Shown: positions 32,736 to 44,700, numbered from the stretch's first letter. The stretch is DNA of 64,000 nt from Draconibacterium halophilum (GCF_010448835.1 NZ_CP048409.1:4257501-4321500); one strand, 5' to 3'. A program made the numbers and translations. Notes: generated by a model not told the origin, from the sequence alone.

Positions 32736-34448
32736 TTATTGCATTTCAAATTTATAATCGCCCATGTCGCTTAATTCTGAGGCACGGATAAACTCGGCAT
32801 GTGCTTTAACCTGTGCTTTCGCAAAAGCGATGTAATTTTTGGTCGATTTCATAAACATTTCATCGCGGTTAGTATCCAGCAACAACAGGTAACTCATAAT
32901 AATGTGGCCTGCCATTTCAACCAAACGACGTGCGTGGAAATCAACATATTCGTTGTCTCCCGGCGCGGTTACTTTTTTCACTGCTTCTTCGTAATCGGCG
33001 GTTAAAATAATCAATGTACGTTTCAGGTATTCCAAAGTTGGTGAAACCTTTTCAGCTTCGTATGCACGAATCTGGTTGAGGTAACCACCGGTAGTTACAC
33101 CCCGGATTGCCGCAACCACCTGCAACTGCGTTGTACCTTCATAAATAGATGTAATACGTGCATCGCGATAAATCCGTTCAACCGGGTAGTCTTTCATAAA
33201 GCCCGATCCACCATGAATCTGAACAGCATCGTAAGCCAACTGATTGCTGTATTCACTCGACATACCTTTTACAAGTGGCGTAAAAATATCGGCCAAACGC
33301 TGGTATTTTTTCATATCGTTGCGCTCTTCCTTCTCCAGTTTGCGCTCTTCAGCAATGTGCATGTAGGTTTTATACATATCAACAAAGCGCGCTGTTTCGT
33401 AGAGCAAGGTACGCGATGCATCCAGTTTGGCTTTCATGAGCGAGAGCATTTCATAAACAGCCGGGAATTTTATAATCGCTTTTCCGAACTGCATACGTTC
33501 TTTGGCGTAAATAATCGATTCGCGATAAGCAGCTTCACACAGTCCTACCGACTGAGCAGCAATTCCTAAACGCGCACCATTCATCAATGCCATAACGTAT
33601 TTTATCAGTCCCATTTTACGAGAACCAACCAACTCGCCCGGAGCATCTTTAAATACCAGCTCGCAGGTTGGCGAACCAATAATACCCATTTTGTGCTCGA
33701 TACGACGAACGGATACTCCTCCCGACTGTTTGTCGTAGATAAACATCGACAAACCACGACCGTCTAAGGTTCCAGGCTCCGAACGGGCCAATACAAGCGA
33801 AATATCTCCATCGCCATTAGTAATGAATCGTTTTACACCATTTAGTAACCAGGTTTGTTTTTCCTCATTCCAGGTAGCTTTTAACTGCACTGCCTGAAGA
33901 TCGGAGCCCGCATCCGGTTCCGTTAAGTCCATCGCCATTGTGTCGCCATTGCAAACACGAGGCAGGTATTTTTCCTTTTGTTCTTCCGAAGCAAATTCGT
34001 TAATGGTTTCGGCACAGTCCTGCAAACCCCAAATATTTACAAAACCTGCATCGGCACGCGAAACAATATCGGCAGCCATAATGTAAGGTACAATCGGAAA
34101 GTTTAAACCTTCGTACTTGTAAGGTAACGACATGCCCATTAATCCGGCCTGATTCAGTGCTTTTATATTTTCTTCCGTTCCGCGGGCATATTTTACGTGT
34201 CCGTCGATTACTTCCGGTCCTTCAGCATCGATACTTTCGGCATTTTCGGAAACTATGTTCCCGCAAATTTCTCCAACAACATCCAGCACACGATCGTAAC
34301 TGTCAATTGCATCTTCGTAATCCAGCGGCGCAAAATCAAATTCATCCTTGAAAGCATATTCACGTTCTTTCAATCGAACGATCTCTTTCATTAATGGGTG
34401 ATTCAGGTGAAATTTCAACTCGCTGTTATCTGTATAATAATTTGCCAT
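32736..34448 (-). CDS. Acyl-CoA dehydrogenase
   Basis: FAD enzyme oxidising acyl-CoA, probably passing electrons to the ETF encoded just upstream. The order is N-terminal helical domain (AGLMGMSLPYKYEGLNFPIV), middle beta domain (AMDLTEPDAGSDLQAVQLKA, FITNGDGDISLVLARSEPG), C-terminal helical domain with the FAD and catalytic region (ARLGIAAQSVGLCEAAY, AKERMQFGKAI, YDAVQIHGGSGFMKDYPVER, RDARITSIYEGTTQLQ). At 570 residues it is longer than the usual ~380 because of N- and C-terminal extensions, as in some Bacteroidota homologues. The substrate chain length cannot be told. Starts 22 bases after etfA. Confidence 0.94.
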   Translation of the reverse strand: MANYYTDNSELKFHLNHPLMKEIVRLKEREYAFKDEFDFAPLDYEDAIDSYDRVLDVVGEICGNIVSENAESIDAEGPEVIDGHVKYARGTEENIKALNQAGLMGMSLPYKYEGLNFPIVPYIMAADIVSRADAGFVNIWGLQDCAETINEFASEEQKEKYLPRVCNGDTMAMDLTEPDAGSDLQAVQLKATWNEEKQTWLLNGVKRFITNGDGDISLVLARSEPGTLDGRGLSMFIYDKQSGGVSVRRIEHKMGIIGSPTCELVFKDAPGELVGSRKMGLIKYVMALMNGARLGIAAQSVGLCEAAYRESIIYAKERMQFGKAIIKFPAVYEMLSLMKAKLDASRTLLYETARFVDMYKTYMHIAEERKLEKEERNDMKKYQRLADIFTPLVKGMSSEYSNQLAYDAVQIHGGSGFMKDYPVERIYRDARITSIYEGTTQLQVVAAIRGVTTGGYLNQIRAYEAEKVSPTLEYLKRTLIILTADYEEAVKKVTAPGDNEYVDFHARRLVEMAGHIIMSYLLLLDTNRDEMFMKSTKNYIAFAKAQVKAHAEFIRASELSDMGDYKFEMQ

Positions 34449-34470
34449 TTTTTACAATTTTAAATCGTGA

Positions 34471-35490
34471 CTATTTGCTGTTCTTTTTATAATACTTGAT
34501 CATTTTAGGAATGATCTCTGCCACATCTCCGGTAATTACATAGTCGGCTATGGAATTGATAGGAGCTTCAGGGTCGGTATTGATAGCGATAATTTGTGCT
34601 GATTCTTCCATTCCGGCACGGTGCTGAATTTGCCCCGATATACCACAGGCAATGTACAACTTTGGACGAACGGTAATACCGGTTTGTCCGATCTGACGAT
34701 CGTGACCGGCATAACCCGAATCAACAGCAGCACGTGATGCGCCAACTTCGCCACCCAGCACTTCTGCCAAATCGTAAAGCAGCTTGAAGTTCTCTTTCGA
34801 GCCAACACCATAACCACCGGCAACAACAATAGGTGCACCTTTTACGTTCACCTTGCTTTTTTCCATGTGACGCTCAATAATCTCAACAACAAAATCTTCG
34901 TCGTTTACATATTTTGCCACATCAAGTGTAACTACTTTTCCTTTGTATTTCGAATCAAGAATTTCCTTTTTCATCACTCCCTCACGCACGGTTGCCATTT
35001 GCGGACGGCAATCGGGGTTGATAATGGTTGCAATGATGTTTCCTCCAAATGCCGGACGAATCTGGTAAAGAAGGTTTTCGTATTTCTTGTCTTGTTTTTT
35101 ATCGTAATGATCGCCAATTACCAAACTGGTGCAGTCGGCTGTTAAACCACTGTGCAATGCTGACGAAACACGTGGCCCTAAATCACGACCAATCGATGAT
35201 GCTCCCATAAGAGCAATCTGTGGCTTTTTCTCCTTAAACAGGTTCACCACTATCGAAGTGTGTGGCAAGGTCTGGTATGGATATAAACGCTTGTCATCGG
35301 CAAGATAAAGTGTATCTACACCGTAAGGTATTACCTGTTCTGCAACTTTATCAAGCTTGTGCCCAATAGCAATGGCTTCCAGTTTACAGTTTAATTCGTT
35401 TGCCAGTCCACGTCCTTTGGTTAATAATTCCTGACTAACATCAGCTACGTGGCCATCTTCTATTTCGCAATAAACAAATATGTTGCTCAT
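34471..35490 (-). CDS. etfA: Electron transfer flavoprotein alpha subunit
   Basis: Binds FAD and accepts electrons from the acyl-CoA dehydrogenase, cytoplasmic, heterodimer with EtfB. The 339 residues include the N-terminal ETF domain (MSNIFVYCEIEDGHVADVSQ) and the C-terminal FAD-binding domain with GASRAAVDSGYAGHDRQIGQTG and LYIACGISGQIQHRAGMEES, followed by AINTDPEAPINSIADY. All FAD contact segments are present, indicating an active flavoprotein. Positioned between etfB and the dehydrogenase, 31 and 22 bases apart, consistent with one transcript from the promoter at 36489-36520. Confidence 0.96.
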   Translation of the reverse strand: MSNIFVYCEIEDGHVADVSQELLTKGRGLANELNCKLEAIAIGHKLDKVAEQVIPYGVDTLYLADDKRLYPYQTLPHTSIVVNLFKEKKPQIALMGASSIGRDLGPRVSSALHSGLTADCTSLVIGDHYDKKQDKKYENLLYQIRPAFGGNIIATIINPDCRPQMATVREGVMKKEILDSKYKGKVVTLDVAKYVNDEDFVVEIIERHMEKSKVNVKGAPIVVAGGYGVGSKENFKLLYDLAEVLGGEVGASRAAVDSGYAGHDRQIGQTGITVRPKLYIACGISGQIQHRAGMEESAQIIAINTDPEAPINSIADYVITGDVAEIIPKMIKYYKKNSK

Positions 35491-35521
35491 TTCTTCAAAT
35501 TTTAAATTTCATTTAATGGCC

Positions 35522-36397
35522 TTAGCCAATTGTGTGACTCTTAATTAGATCAACCATCATGGCTTCAATCTCTTTGTCGGCTGCAGAAATTACTTTTGAA
35601 TCTTTTGCCTGAAGCACAACATTCTCAACCGTTTTAACTTTGGTTGGCGAGCCGGTAAGACCTAGCTGCGATGCGTCGGTTTCGATATCGTTAACGGTCC
35701 ATTCCTGAATCATCAGATCAGGATGCTCGTTGTACAAAGCTGTATAATCTTCATTTTCCTTCTGAAGTTCAGTAACTGTTCTTGCCTTTTTGAATTTCAT
35801 AATTCGCTTGGCGTTACGTGCACGGCAATCTGGTGCCGATCCGTTTACAGTTAATACCAAAGGAAACGGACATTTTACAGTTTCCACACCATTTTCTAAA
35901 CGGCGTTTTACCGTAACAGATTTGTCGTTTACATCAAGTACTTCTTCAACGTATGTTATTTGCACCATACCCAGTTTTTCGGCCACCTGAGGGCCAACCT
36001 GGGCAGTATCACCATCAATTGCCTGACGGCCTGCGATGATCATGTCAATTTTACCCATTTTCTTTAGCGCTTGTCCAATGGCATACGACGTGGCCAAAGT
36101 ATCCGATCCTGCAAAAGCACGGTCGGTAAGCAGAATACCACCATCGGCACCTCGGTATAAACCTTCGCGAATAATATCGGCAGCCCTACCCGGCCCCATG
36201 GTTAAAATATTGATTTTTGATTCCGGAAATTGATCTTTTATACGCAGTGCTTGTTCCAAAGCATTCAAATCCTCGGGATTAAAGATAGCAGGAAGCACAG
36301 CCCTGTTTATCGTCCCGTCAGCCTTCATCGCATCTTTCCCCACATTTCTGGTGTCGGGAACCTGCTTCGCCAAAACAATAATGTTATAAGCCTTCAT
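35522..36397 (-). CDS. etfB: Electron transfer flavoprotein beta subunit
   Basis: Second ETF subunit; binds AMP and holds the complex together. The 291 residues begin IIVLAKQVPDTRNVGKD and include NPEDLNALEQALRIKD, TMGPGRAADIIREGLYRGAD, GRQAIDGDTAQVGPQVAEKLG (the ETF-beta signature region) and VKRRLENGVETVKCPFPLVLTV. At 291 it is longer than the bacterial norm (~255), with a C-terminal tail (LQAKDSKVISAADKEIEAMM), as in Bacteroidota and clostridial forms. It is first in the operon, 90 bases downstream of a consensus promoter. Confidence 0.95.
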   Translation of the reverse strand: MKAYNIIVLAKQVPDTRNVGKDAMKADGTINRAVLPAIFNPEDLNALEQALRIKDQFPESKINILTMGPGRAADIIREGLYRGADGGILLTDRAFAGSDTLATSYAIGQALKKMGKIDMIIAGRQAIDGDTAQVGPQVAEKLGMVQITYVEEVLDVNDKSVTVKRRLENGVETVKCPFPLVLTVNGSAPDCRARNAKRIMKFKKARTVTELQKENEDYTALYNEHPDLMIQEWTVNDIETDASQLGLTGSPTKVKTVENVVLQAKDSKVISAADKEIEAMMVDLIKSHTIG

Positions 36398-36488
36398 TCA
36401 ATAAGATTTTTGTAGATTGATATATATTTCTTTATTTTTTTCGATCTGTTGCCGGAGATTTTAGCTACTCCTGCAATTTGAAAGCTAA

Positions 36489-36520
36489 CAAATATAGAAA
36501 TCGGCGTAAAACTAACCAAA
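36489..36520 (-). promoter_or_regulatory. Bacteroidota promoter of etfBA-acd
   Basis: Minus strand: TTTG (36517-36520), 20-base spacer, TATATTTG (36489-36496). Matches consensus spacing; leader of about 85 bases before etfB. Confidence 0.7.
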
Positions 36521-36529
36521 GAGATTAGG

Positions 36530-36975
36530 ACTCTGAGACCTTTAATGTTTGTTAAAAAGCAGAGTAGTCAAGGCATACAGACTACATTTACACGTCCAAA
36601 GGCAATACTGACAATGCTTTAAAACAATCAACTTCAATATTCTAAAATTCTGTACCGATAAACTAGCTAATAATTTAAAACCATTTTAATTAAAATTTGA
36701 GGCTTTCGAGCTGTTTTCAGGCCTATTTACTTGTCTTTCATTACCGAAAACTGAGCGATCCATCGCTTTTGCATTGCCGAAAGCTGCCAAAAACCAGGTA
36801 AATAAAATGGATGCTTTTTTAAACGAATGAGCGTGTTAAATACTCAATCACTATTACGGACTTTAGGCCACGTCAGAGCGTTTATATAAACGAGTTGAAT
36901 TACCCCTGATTGTTGGGTTTAGATAATTTTATTACCTTCATCCTCGGATTTCAAACCAAATCTAACCAAATTAAT
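36530..36975. other. Gene-free gap with palindromes
   Basis: No gene found. The stretch 36715-36815 holds GCGATCCATCGC (self-complementary ends) and the pair CTATTTAC/GTAAATAa, like a decayed dispersed repeat. The 63-codon plus-strand frame at 36910-37101 overlaps two terminators and is rejected. Confidence 0.35.
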
Positions 36976-36981
36976 TTTGAG

Positions 36982-37014
36982 AACCGATTCGTTTACAAAC
37001 GAGTCGGTTTTTTT
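36982..37014 (+). terminator. Rho-independent terminator of an unidentified plus-strand RNA
   Basis: AACCGATTCGTTT (36982-36994) pairs with AAACGAGTCGGTT (36997-37009), one G-U pair, followed by seven T. No plus-strand gene lies upstream within 15 kb, so it may end a small RNA or an antisense transcript from the 36530-36980 gap. Confidence 0.6.
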
Positions 37015-37046
37015 ATGGCCTTAACAACACTAATTATTTATATAAA

Positions 37047-37076
37047 AAAAGAGGAACCATTCCTGATTCCTCTTTT
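37047..37076 (-). terminator. Terminator of the rpoC-DUF3467 transcript
   Basis: AAAAGAGGAA (37047-37056) and TTCCTCTTTT (37067-37076) form a 10-bp stem; on the minus strand the downstream run is TTTTTTT. It lies 22 bases after the DUF3467 stop. Confidence 0.85.
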
Positions 37077-37097
37077 GATAATATGCTTGTTTTATTA

Positions 37098-37421
37098 CTA
37101 AGCTTGAGCTGTAGGCCCACCAAAATTCATTGGTGGCAAATTTTCAGAACCCGGTTTAACATTCTTAATTGGGCCATGCTGAGCTTCAAATTTAGCTACG
37201 TTATCTTGCAAAGCCATTAATAAACGTTTGGCATGTTCCGGTGTAAGAATAATTCTTGATTTTACATTCGCTTTTGGAATTCCGGGCATAATCCGGACAA
37301 AATCAACTACAAATTCGGAAGTTGAGTGAGTGATAACTGCCAGGTTCGAATAAGTTCCCTGCGCTACATCCTCATTCAATTCAATGTTTATCTGTTGCGA
37401 TTTTTGCTTTTTATCTTCCAT
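37098..37421 (-). CDS. DUF3467 family protein (107 aa)
   Basis: Small soluble protein with the DUF3467 pattern: INIELNEDVAQGTYSNLAVITHSTSEFVVDFVRIMPG, then VKSRIILTPEHAKRLLMAL. Function unknown across the family; it is commonly found directly after rpoC in Bacteroidota, as here (11-base gap), and is therefore likely co-transcribed with RNA polymerase subunits. The C-terminus is proline/glycine-rich (PPMNFGGPTAQA). No signal peptide. A strong terminator follows, marking the end of the secE-to-DUF3467 cluster. Confidence 0.9.
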   Translation of the reverse strand: MEDKKQKSQQINIELNEDVAQGTYSNLAVITHSTSEFVVDFVRIMPGIPKANVKSRIILTPEHAKRLLMALQDNVAKFEAQHGPIKNVKPGSENLPPMNFGGPTAQA

Positions 37422-37432
37422 GATAATCTTTT

Positions 37433-40400
37433 TTAGCTATCATCCGAATGTCTCATATCAACTAACCTGTCGTACTCTGATTTAGAGCCAACAACCAGGT
37501 TTTTGTATTCTTTCAGTCCGGTACCTGCCGGAATCAGGTGACCACAAATTACGTTCTCTTTCAACCCGTCAAGATAATCCATCTTACCATTGATAGCCGC
37601 TTCGTTAAGAACTTTTGTTGTTTCCTGGAAAGATGCTGCAGACAACCAGCTTCGTGTTTGCAACGATGCTTTTGTAATACCTTGAAGGATCTGGCTTGAT
37701 GTTGCAGGGATTGCATCCCTCGATTCAATCAAGGCCTTATCTTTTCTTCTAAGTCCTGAATTCTCATCTCTCAAACGGCGTGCAGAAATAATCTGTCCGG
37801 CTTTTAGGCCTTCAGCATCTCCCGGTTCAACAACAACTTTTTTGTTGTAGATCCAGTCGTTTTCAGACATGAATTCGTTTTTGTCTACTATTTGCTTTTC
37901 AAGGAAACGAGTATCACCCGGATCAACGATTTCAACTTTACGCATCATCTGACGGATGATAATCTCGAAGTGCTTATCGTTAATTTTTACCCCCTGCATA
38001 CGGTACACATCCTGAACTTCATTCAAAATGTATTCCTGAACAGCAGTTGGCCCTTTAATTGCAAGAATATCAGAAGGAGTAGTTGCTCCATCAGATAAAG
38101 AGATACCTGCCCTAATGTAATCGTTCTCCTGCACAAGGATCTGTTTCGACAGCGGTACAAGATATTTCTTCACATCGCCGTTTTTGGTTGTAACAATGAT
38201 CTCGCGATTACCACGTTTGATCTTACCCAGTGAAATTTCACCGTCAACCTCTGAAACAACTGCAGGATTCGATGGGTTACGCGCTTCGAATAATTCGGTA
38301 ACACGTGGCAGACCACCCGTGATATCGCCAGCTTTACCGGCTGCACGAGGAATCTTAACCAGAATCTTACCTGCTTTAACTTCTTCTCCATTATCAACAG
38401 AGATGTGACACCAACCGGAAGGTTGTACGAGCGGATCATTTCTCCGGCATCGTCCATAATCTTCAATGTTGGGTTTTTGGTCTTATCTTTTGTTTCGATA
38501 ATTACACGCTCGCTGTAACCGGTTTGTTCATCCGACTCCTGACGGAAAGTAATCCCGTCGATCAGATTCTCAAACTCAACTTTACCATCGAATTCGGTAA
38601 TAATAACACCGTTAAATGGATCCCAATCACAAATCATTGCTCCTTTTCGGATTTCCTGACCGTTCTTCACATAAAGCTTACAACCGTATGGAAGAGGATG
38701 TGTTGAAAGTGGGATATTGGTGTTTTTATCGATAATCTTTAATTCGGCCAAACGACTTACAACAACTTCAACATCTTGTCCTTCATCGTCTTTGTATGAT
38801 ACAGAACGAAGTTCTTCAATCTCACAGTATCCATCGTATTTCGATTCAACTGTTGATTGAGCCGAGATGTTACCTGCAATACCCCCTACGTGGAAGGTAC
38901 GAAGTGTTAACTGTGTACCCGGCTCACCGATCGATTGTGCTGCAATAACGCCTGTAGCTTCACCTTTCTGAACTTTCTTGCCTGTTGCCAGGTTACGTCC
39001 GTAACACTTGGCACAAACACCAACTTTCGATTCACAGGTTAATACCGAACGAATTTCAACGTTTTCAATTGGCGAGTCTTCAATCACTTTCGCAATCTCT
39101 TCTGTAATTTCCTCTCCCGATTTGATGATCAATTCACCATTCAATGGGTGGTAAATATCATGAACAGTTGTACGCCCAATAATTCTTTCGAATAATGATG
39201 CTACAATTTCTTCATTATTTTTAACATCGTTAGCAATCAATCCTCGCAATGTTCCACAGTCGTTTTCAGAGATGATAACATCTTGAGCCACGTCTACCAA
39301 ACGACGAGTTAAGTACCCTGCATCGGCAGTTTTAAGGGCGGTATCCGCTAAACCTTTACGCGCACCGTGAGTAGAAATAAAGTATTCCAGTACCGAAAGA
39401 CCTTCTTTAAAGTTTGCAAGAATCGGGTTTTCAATAATCTGAGAACCTGTAGAACCAGACTTTTGTGGTTTTGCCATCAAACCCCTCATTCCACACAACT
39501 GTCGAATCTGCTCTTTCGAACCCCTTGCACCGGAGTCAAGCATCATATAAATTGAGTTGAATCCCTGACGGTCGGTACTAATTGTTTTCATTACCGACTG
39601 CGTAAGTTTCGAGTTCGCATGTGTCCAAATATCAATAACCTGGTTGTAACGTTCGTTATTGGTAATGAAACCCATGTTGTAGTTGTTGATTACCTCTTCA
39701 ACCTCGTTGTAACCGTTTCCTACAATATCAGTTTTATCGTCCGGGATGATAACGTCTCCAAGGTTGAACGACAATCCACCACGGTATGCAGCAGCATAAC
39801 CAAGGTTTTTGATATCATCAAGGAATCGAACTGTAATGGCGTTACCACTTGTATTAAATACGTCGGTAATAATGGAACGCAACGATTTTTTAGTCAACAA
39901 CTGGTTCACGTAACCTGCCTGACGTGGCACATTTTCGTTGAAAAGAACGCGACCTACAGTCGTTTCAATGATGTGGTTAAAATACTCACCATTCTCATCG
40001 ATATCTTCAACTTTTACCTTAATTACAGCATGAAGATCAATTGCTTTTTCTTCGTACGCAATAGTTACTTCCTCGGCAGAGTAGAATGTCATTCCTTCTC
40101 CGCGGCTACCTTTACGTGCTTTGGTCATGTAGTACAGACCAAGAACCATATCCTGCGATGGTACCTGAATTGGTGCACCGTTAGCAGGGTTTAACAGGTT
40201 GTGCGAAGCAAGCATTAACAATTGAGCTTCCAAAATTGCAGCATTACCCAGCGGTAAATGAACCGCCATCTGGTCTCCATCGAAGTCGGCGTTAAAACCG
40301 GTACATACCAATGGGTGTAGCTGAATCGCTTTACCCTCAATAAGTACAGGTTGGAATGCCTGAATTGACAGACGGTGCAAAGTAGGTGCCCTGTTCAACA

Positions 40401-41700
40401 TTACAGGGTGTCCTTTTAACACGTTTTCAAGAATCTCCCATACAACAGGGTCTTTTCTGTCAACGATTTTCTTTGCCGATTTTACTGTTTTAACAATACC
40501 TCTTTCAATCAGTTTACGGATTACAAAAGGTTTGTAAAGCTCGGCAGCCATATCTTTTGGAATACCGCATTCGTGGATCCTTAATTTAGGCCCAACAACG
40601 ATAACAGAACGTGCAGAATAGTCAACACGTTTACCCAAAAGGTTCTGACGGAAACGACCTTGCTTACCTTTCAAACTGTCAGACAGTGATTTTAGCGCCC
40701 GGTTGTTTTCCGTTTTAACGGCATTAGATTTTCTTGAGTTATCGAATAACGAATCCACAGCTTCCTGCAACATTCGTTTCTCGTTTCTTAAAATTACCTC
40801 GGGAGCTTTAATCTCGATCAATCGTTTCAAACGGTTGTTACGGATAATCACTCTTCGGTACAGGTCATTCAAATCTGACGTTGCGAAACGACCACCATCA
40901 AGAGGTACCAACGGACGCAAATCAGGAGGAATTACAGGCACAACCCGAACAATCATCCATTCCGGACGGTTAAGGTTCTTACTTGCTCTGAAAGCCTCAA
41001 CAACCTGCAGACGTTTTAACGCCTCATTTTTACGCTGTTGCGATGTTTCTGTATTTGCTTTATGACGTAACGTGAACGACAAGTCGTCCAACTCTATTCG
41101 GCTAAGAATATCGAATAGTGCCTCAGCACCCATTTTTGCGATAAACTTATTTGGATCGTCATCATCAAGGAATTGATTTTCTTTTGGAAGTGTGTCCAGA
41201 ATATCCAGATACTCTTCTTCAGTTAGGAAATCCAACTCTTTAACACCATCCTGATGTTTTACACCAGCCTGGATAACAACATAGCGTTCGTAATAAATAA
41301 TGGTATCCAGCTTTTTGGTAGGTAAACCAAGCAGGTACCCAATTTTGTTAGGCAACGATTTGAAATACCAAATGTGAGCTACCGGAACCACCAATGAGAT
41401 GTGTCCCATACGCTCACGACGTACTTTCTTTTCAGTTACTTCAACACCACAACGATCACAAACGATTCCTTTATAACGAATACGTTTGTATTTACCACAG
41501 TGACATTCGTAGTCTTTTACCGGTCCGAAAATACGCTCACAAAACAAACCATCACGTTCAGGTTTATATGTTCTGTAGTTAATTGTTTCAGGCTTCAGTA
41601 CTTCACCAAACGATCTCTCCAGAATTTCTTCAGGAGATGAAAGGCTTACCGAAACTTTTGAGAAACTAGTTTTTGCTTTATTATCTTTTTTGAATGCCAT
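37433..41700 (-). CDS. rpoC: RNA polymerase beta' subunit, reading frame broken by one missing base
   Basis: Catalytic subunit of RNA polymerase. The frame 41700 to 38408 carries the zinc ribbon (CHCGKY, CDRCGVEV), the catalytic loop NADFDGDQMAVH and the trigger-loop region, up to RSYNLPVGV. From 38407 the correct protein (HISVDNGEEVKAGKILVKIP...) continues in the shifted frame to 37433 (ending MRHSDDS). One base is missing between 38408 and 38407; adding it restores about 1422 residues, the normal Bacteroidota length. The gene is essential, so a sequencing or assembly error is much more likely than a mutation. Starts 42 bases after rpoB. Confidence 0.96.
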
Positions 41701-41742
41701 AATTCAAATTAACTATCAAATTAAAACTGCACCTAACTTATT

Positions 41743-44700
41743 CTACTCCATTCTAACGCTCAGACCAAGTCCGCGTAGTTCGTGAAGTAGTACATTCAGC
41801 GACTCCGGAATTCCTGGTTGTGGCATCGGCTCACCTTTCACAATCGATTCGTAAGCTTTTGCTCTTCCCATTACGTCGTCTGACTTAACGGTAAGAATTT
41901 CCTGAAGTATATGTGAAGCACCAAATGCTTCGAGTGCCCAAACTTCCATTTCACCAAAACGCTGACCACCAAACTGTGCTTTACCACCTAATGGCTGCTG
42001 CGTAATTAATGAGTAAGGTCCGATTGAACGTGCGTGCATTTTGTCTTCAACCATGTGGCCCAGTTTCATCATGTAAATAATACCAACTGTTGCAGGCTGG
42101 TCGAATGGCTCACCGGTTTCACCGTTTACCAGGCGGGTTTCTCCAAAACGTGGAATTCCTGCCTTATCGGTGTACTCCGAAATCTCATCCAAACTTGCAC
42201 CATCAAAAATCGGTGTTGCAAATTTCAAACCAAGCTCTTTACCAGCCCATCCAAGTACAGTTTCGTAAATCTGCCCAAGGTTCATTCGTGATGGTACACC
42301 AAGTGGGTTCAATACAATATCAACTGGTGTTCCGTCGGCAAGGAATGGCATATCTTCTGCACGTACCACACGCGAAACAATACCTTTGTTACCGTGTCGA
42401 CCTGCCATTTTATCACCAATTTGCAGTTTACGCTTTTTAGCAATATAAATTTTTGCCAACTGAATAATACCTGCAGGAAGCTCATCACCGATAGTTACGT
42501 TGTAACGCTCGCGACGTGAAACGGCTTCTGCTTCTTTCTGCTTCATAATGTAGTTGTTCACCAATCTGAAAATCAAATCATTTTTGGCTTTATCAGTGGT
42601 CCATTTTGAAGGATCGATATTCACATAATCCAGTTCTTGTAATTGCTTCAGTGTAAACTTAACACCTTTTGGAATAAACTCTGTTCCGTAATAGTCTTTT
42701 ACTCCTTGCGAAGTTTTACCATTTACCAAATTAAAAAGCTTATCCTCAAGTTTTACGCGAAGTACTGCAATTTCCTTTTCCAGTTTCTCATCGATCTGGT
42801 CGAGCAATGTTTTTGTTGCTTTACCTTTTTTGTCTTTCGCTACACGCGAGAACAATTTTTTGTCGATTACAACACCTTTTAGTGAAGGAGATGCTTTTAG
42901 TGATGCATCTTTAACATCACCTGCTTTATCACCAAAGATTGCACGTAGCAGTTTTTCTTCCGGAGAAGGATCAGATTCTCCTTTTGGAGTAATCTTTCCG
43001 ATAAGGATATCGCCAGGTTTAACATCGGCTCCAACCCTAATCAGTCCATTCTCATCAAGATTTCTTGTTGCTTCTTCGCTAACGTTAGGAATATCCGAAG
43101 TAAATTCTTCAACTCCACGTTTAGTATCACGCACTTCCAAAGTGTATTCATCAACATGTACTGATGTGAAAACATCTTCGCGAACAATACGCTCCGAGAT
43201 TACAATTGCATCCTCGTAGTTATATCCCTGCCATGGCATAAATGCCACTTGCAGGTTTCGTCCAAGAGCCAGCTCGCCTTTGTCGGTTGCATATCCTTCT
43301 GTAAGAATCTCATCTTTAAATACGCGCTGACCTTTAACTACAATTGGTTTCAAGTCAACTGTAGTACCTTGGTTCGTTTTAGTATATTTTTGCAGATTAT
43401 ATGTTACAACCTCCGGTTCGAAGCTCACAAAGCGATCTTCTTCCGTCATATCGTAACGAACGATAATCTGTTTCGCATCAACAAATTCAATAACACCATC
43501 AGATATGGCACATACCATAACTTCCGAGTCTTTAGCAACACCGCCTTCCAGACCGGTACCTACAACAGGTGCTTCAGGACGGAGCAGTGGTACAGCCTGG
43601 CGCATCATGTTCGATCCCATCAACGCCCGGTTTGCATCATCGTGCTCAAGGAACGAAATAAGTGATGCTGCAACAGAAGCAATCTGGTTGGGGCCAACGT
43701 CCATCAGCTCAACCTCTCCGGCCTCAACAACAGGATAGTCACCATCCAAACGTGCTTTTACACGTTCGTTAACGAATTTCCCATCCTCCGCAATTGGCGC
43801 ATTCGCCTGTGCAATAATTTTACCTTCTTCCTCTTCGGCAGTAAGGTAAACAGCACCAGTTTCAGAAAGATCAACAACTCCTTCCGATACTTTTCGGTAT
43901 GGTGTTGAGATAAATCCGAGATCGTTAATTTTTGCGAAAACACATAAAGAAGAAATCAAACCAATGTTTGGTCCTTCAGGTGTTTCAATAGGACATAAAC
44001 GACCGTAGTGTGTAAAGTGAACGTCACGAACCTCGAAACCTGCCCGTTCGCGCGAGAGACCACCAGGACCTAAAGCTGACATACGACGTTTGTGTGTCAT
44101 TTCTGCCAGTGGGTTGGTTTGATCCATAAACTGCGACAATGCATTTGTTCCGAAGAAGGAGTTGATTACCGAAGATAAAGTTTTCGAGTTAATCAAATCA
44201 ATCGGAGTAAACACTTCATTATCGCGAACATTCATGCGTTCGCGAATAGTACGTGCCATACGCGCTAAACCTACACCAAACTGGTTGTACATTTGCTCGC
44301 CTACTGTACGTACCCTACGGTTACTTAAGTGGTCAATATCATCAACATCGGTTTTTGAGTTTACCAACTGAATCAGATTCTTGATAATCTCAATGATGTC
44401 GACTTTTGTTAGTACACGGTTTTCCGTGTCCAGATCAATTCCTAATTTTTTATTGATTCTGTAACGACCAACTTCTCCAAGGTCGTATCTCTTATCCGAG
44501 AAGAACAGTTTATCAATAACGTCGCGAGCAGTCGCTTCATCGGGCGGTTCTGCGTTACGCAACTGACGGTAGATATGAAGAACAGCTTCTTTTTCCGAGT
44601 TACATGGATCTTTTTGAAGCGTGTTGTAAATAATAGCAAAGTCTTGCTGGTTTTGATCTTCTTTATGTAACAGAATGGTTTTTACACCCGATTCAAGAAT

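Noticed and set aside
36910..37101. 63-codon plus-strand frame with hydrophobic tail
   Set aside because: Runs through two opposed terminators; hydrophobic end comes from the AT-rich hairpin.
39619..40194. 191-codon plus-strand frame inside rpoC
   Set aside because: Antisense shadow of a highly conserved gene.
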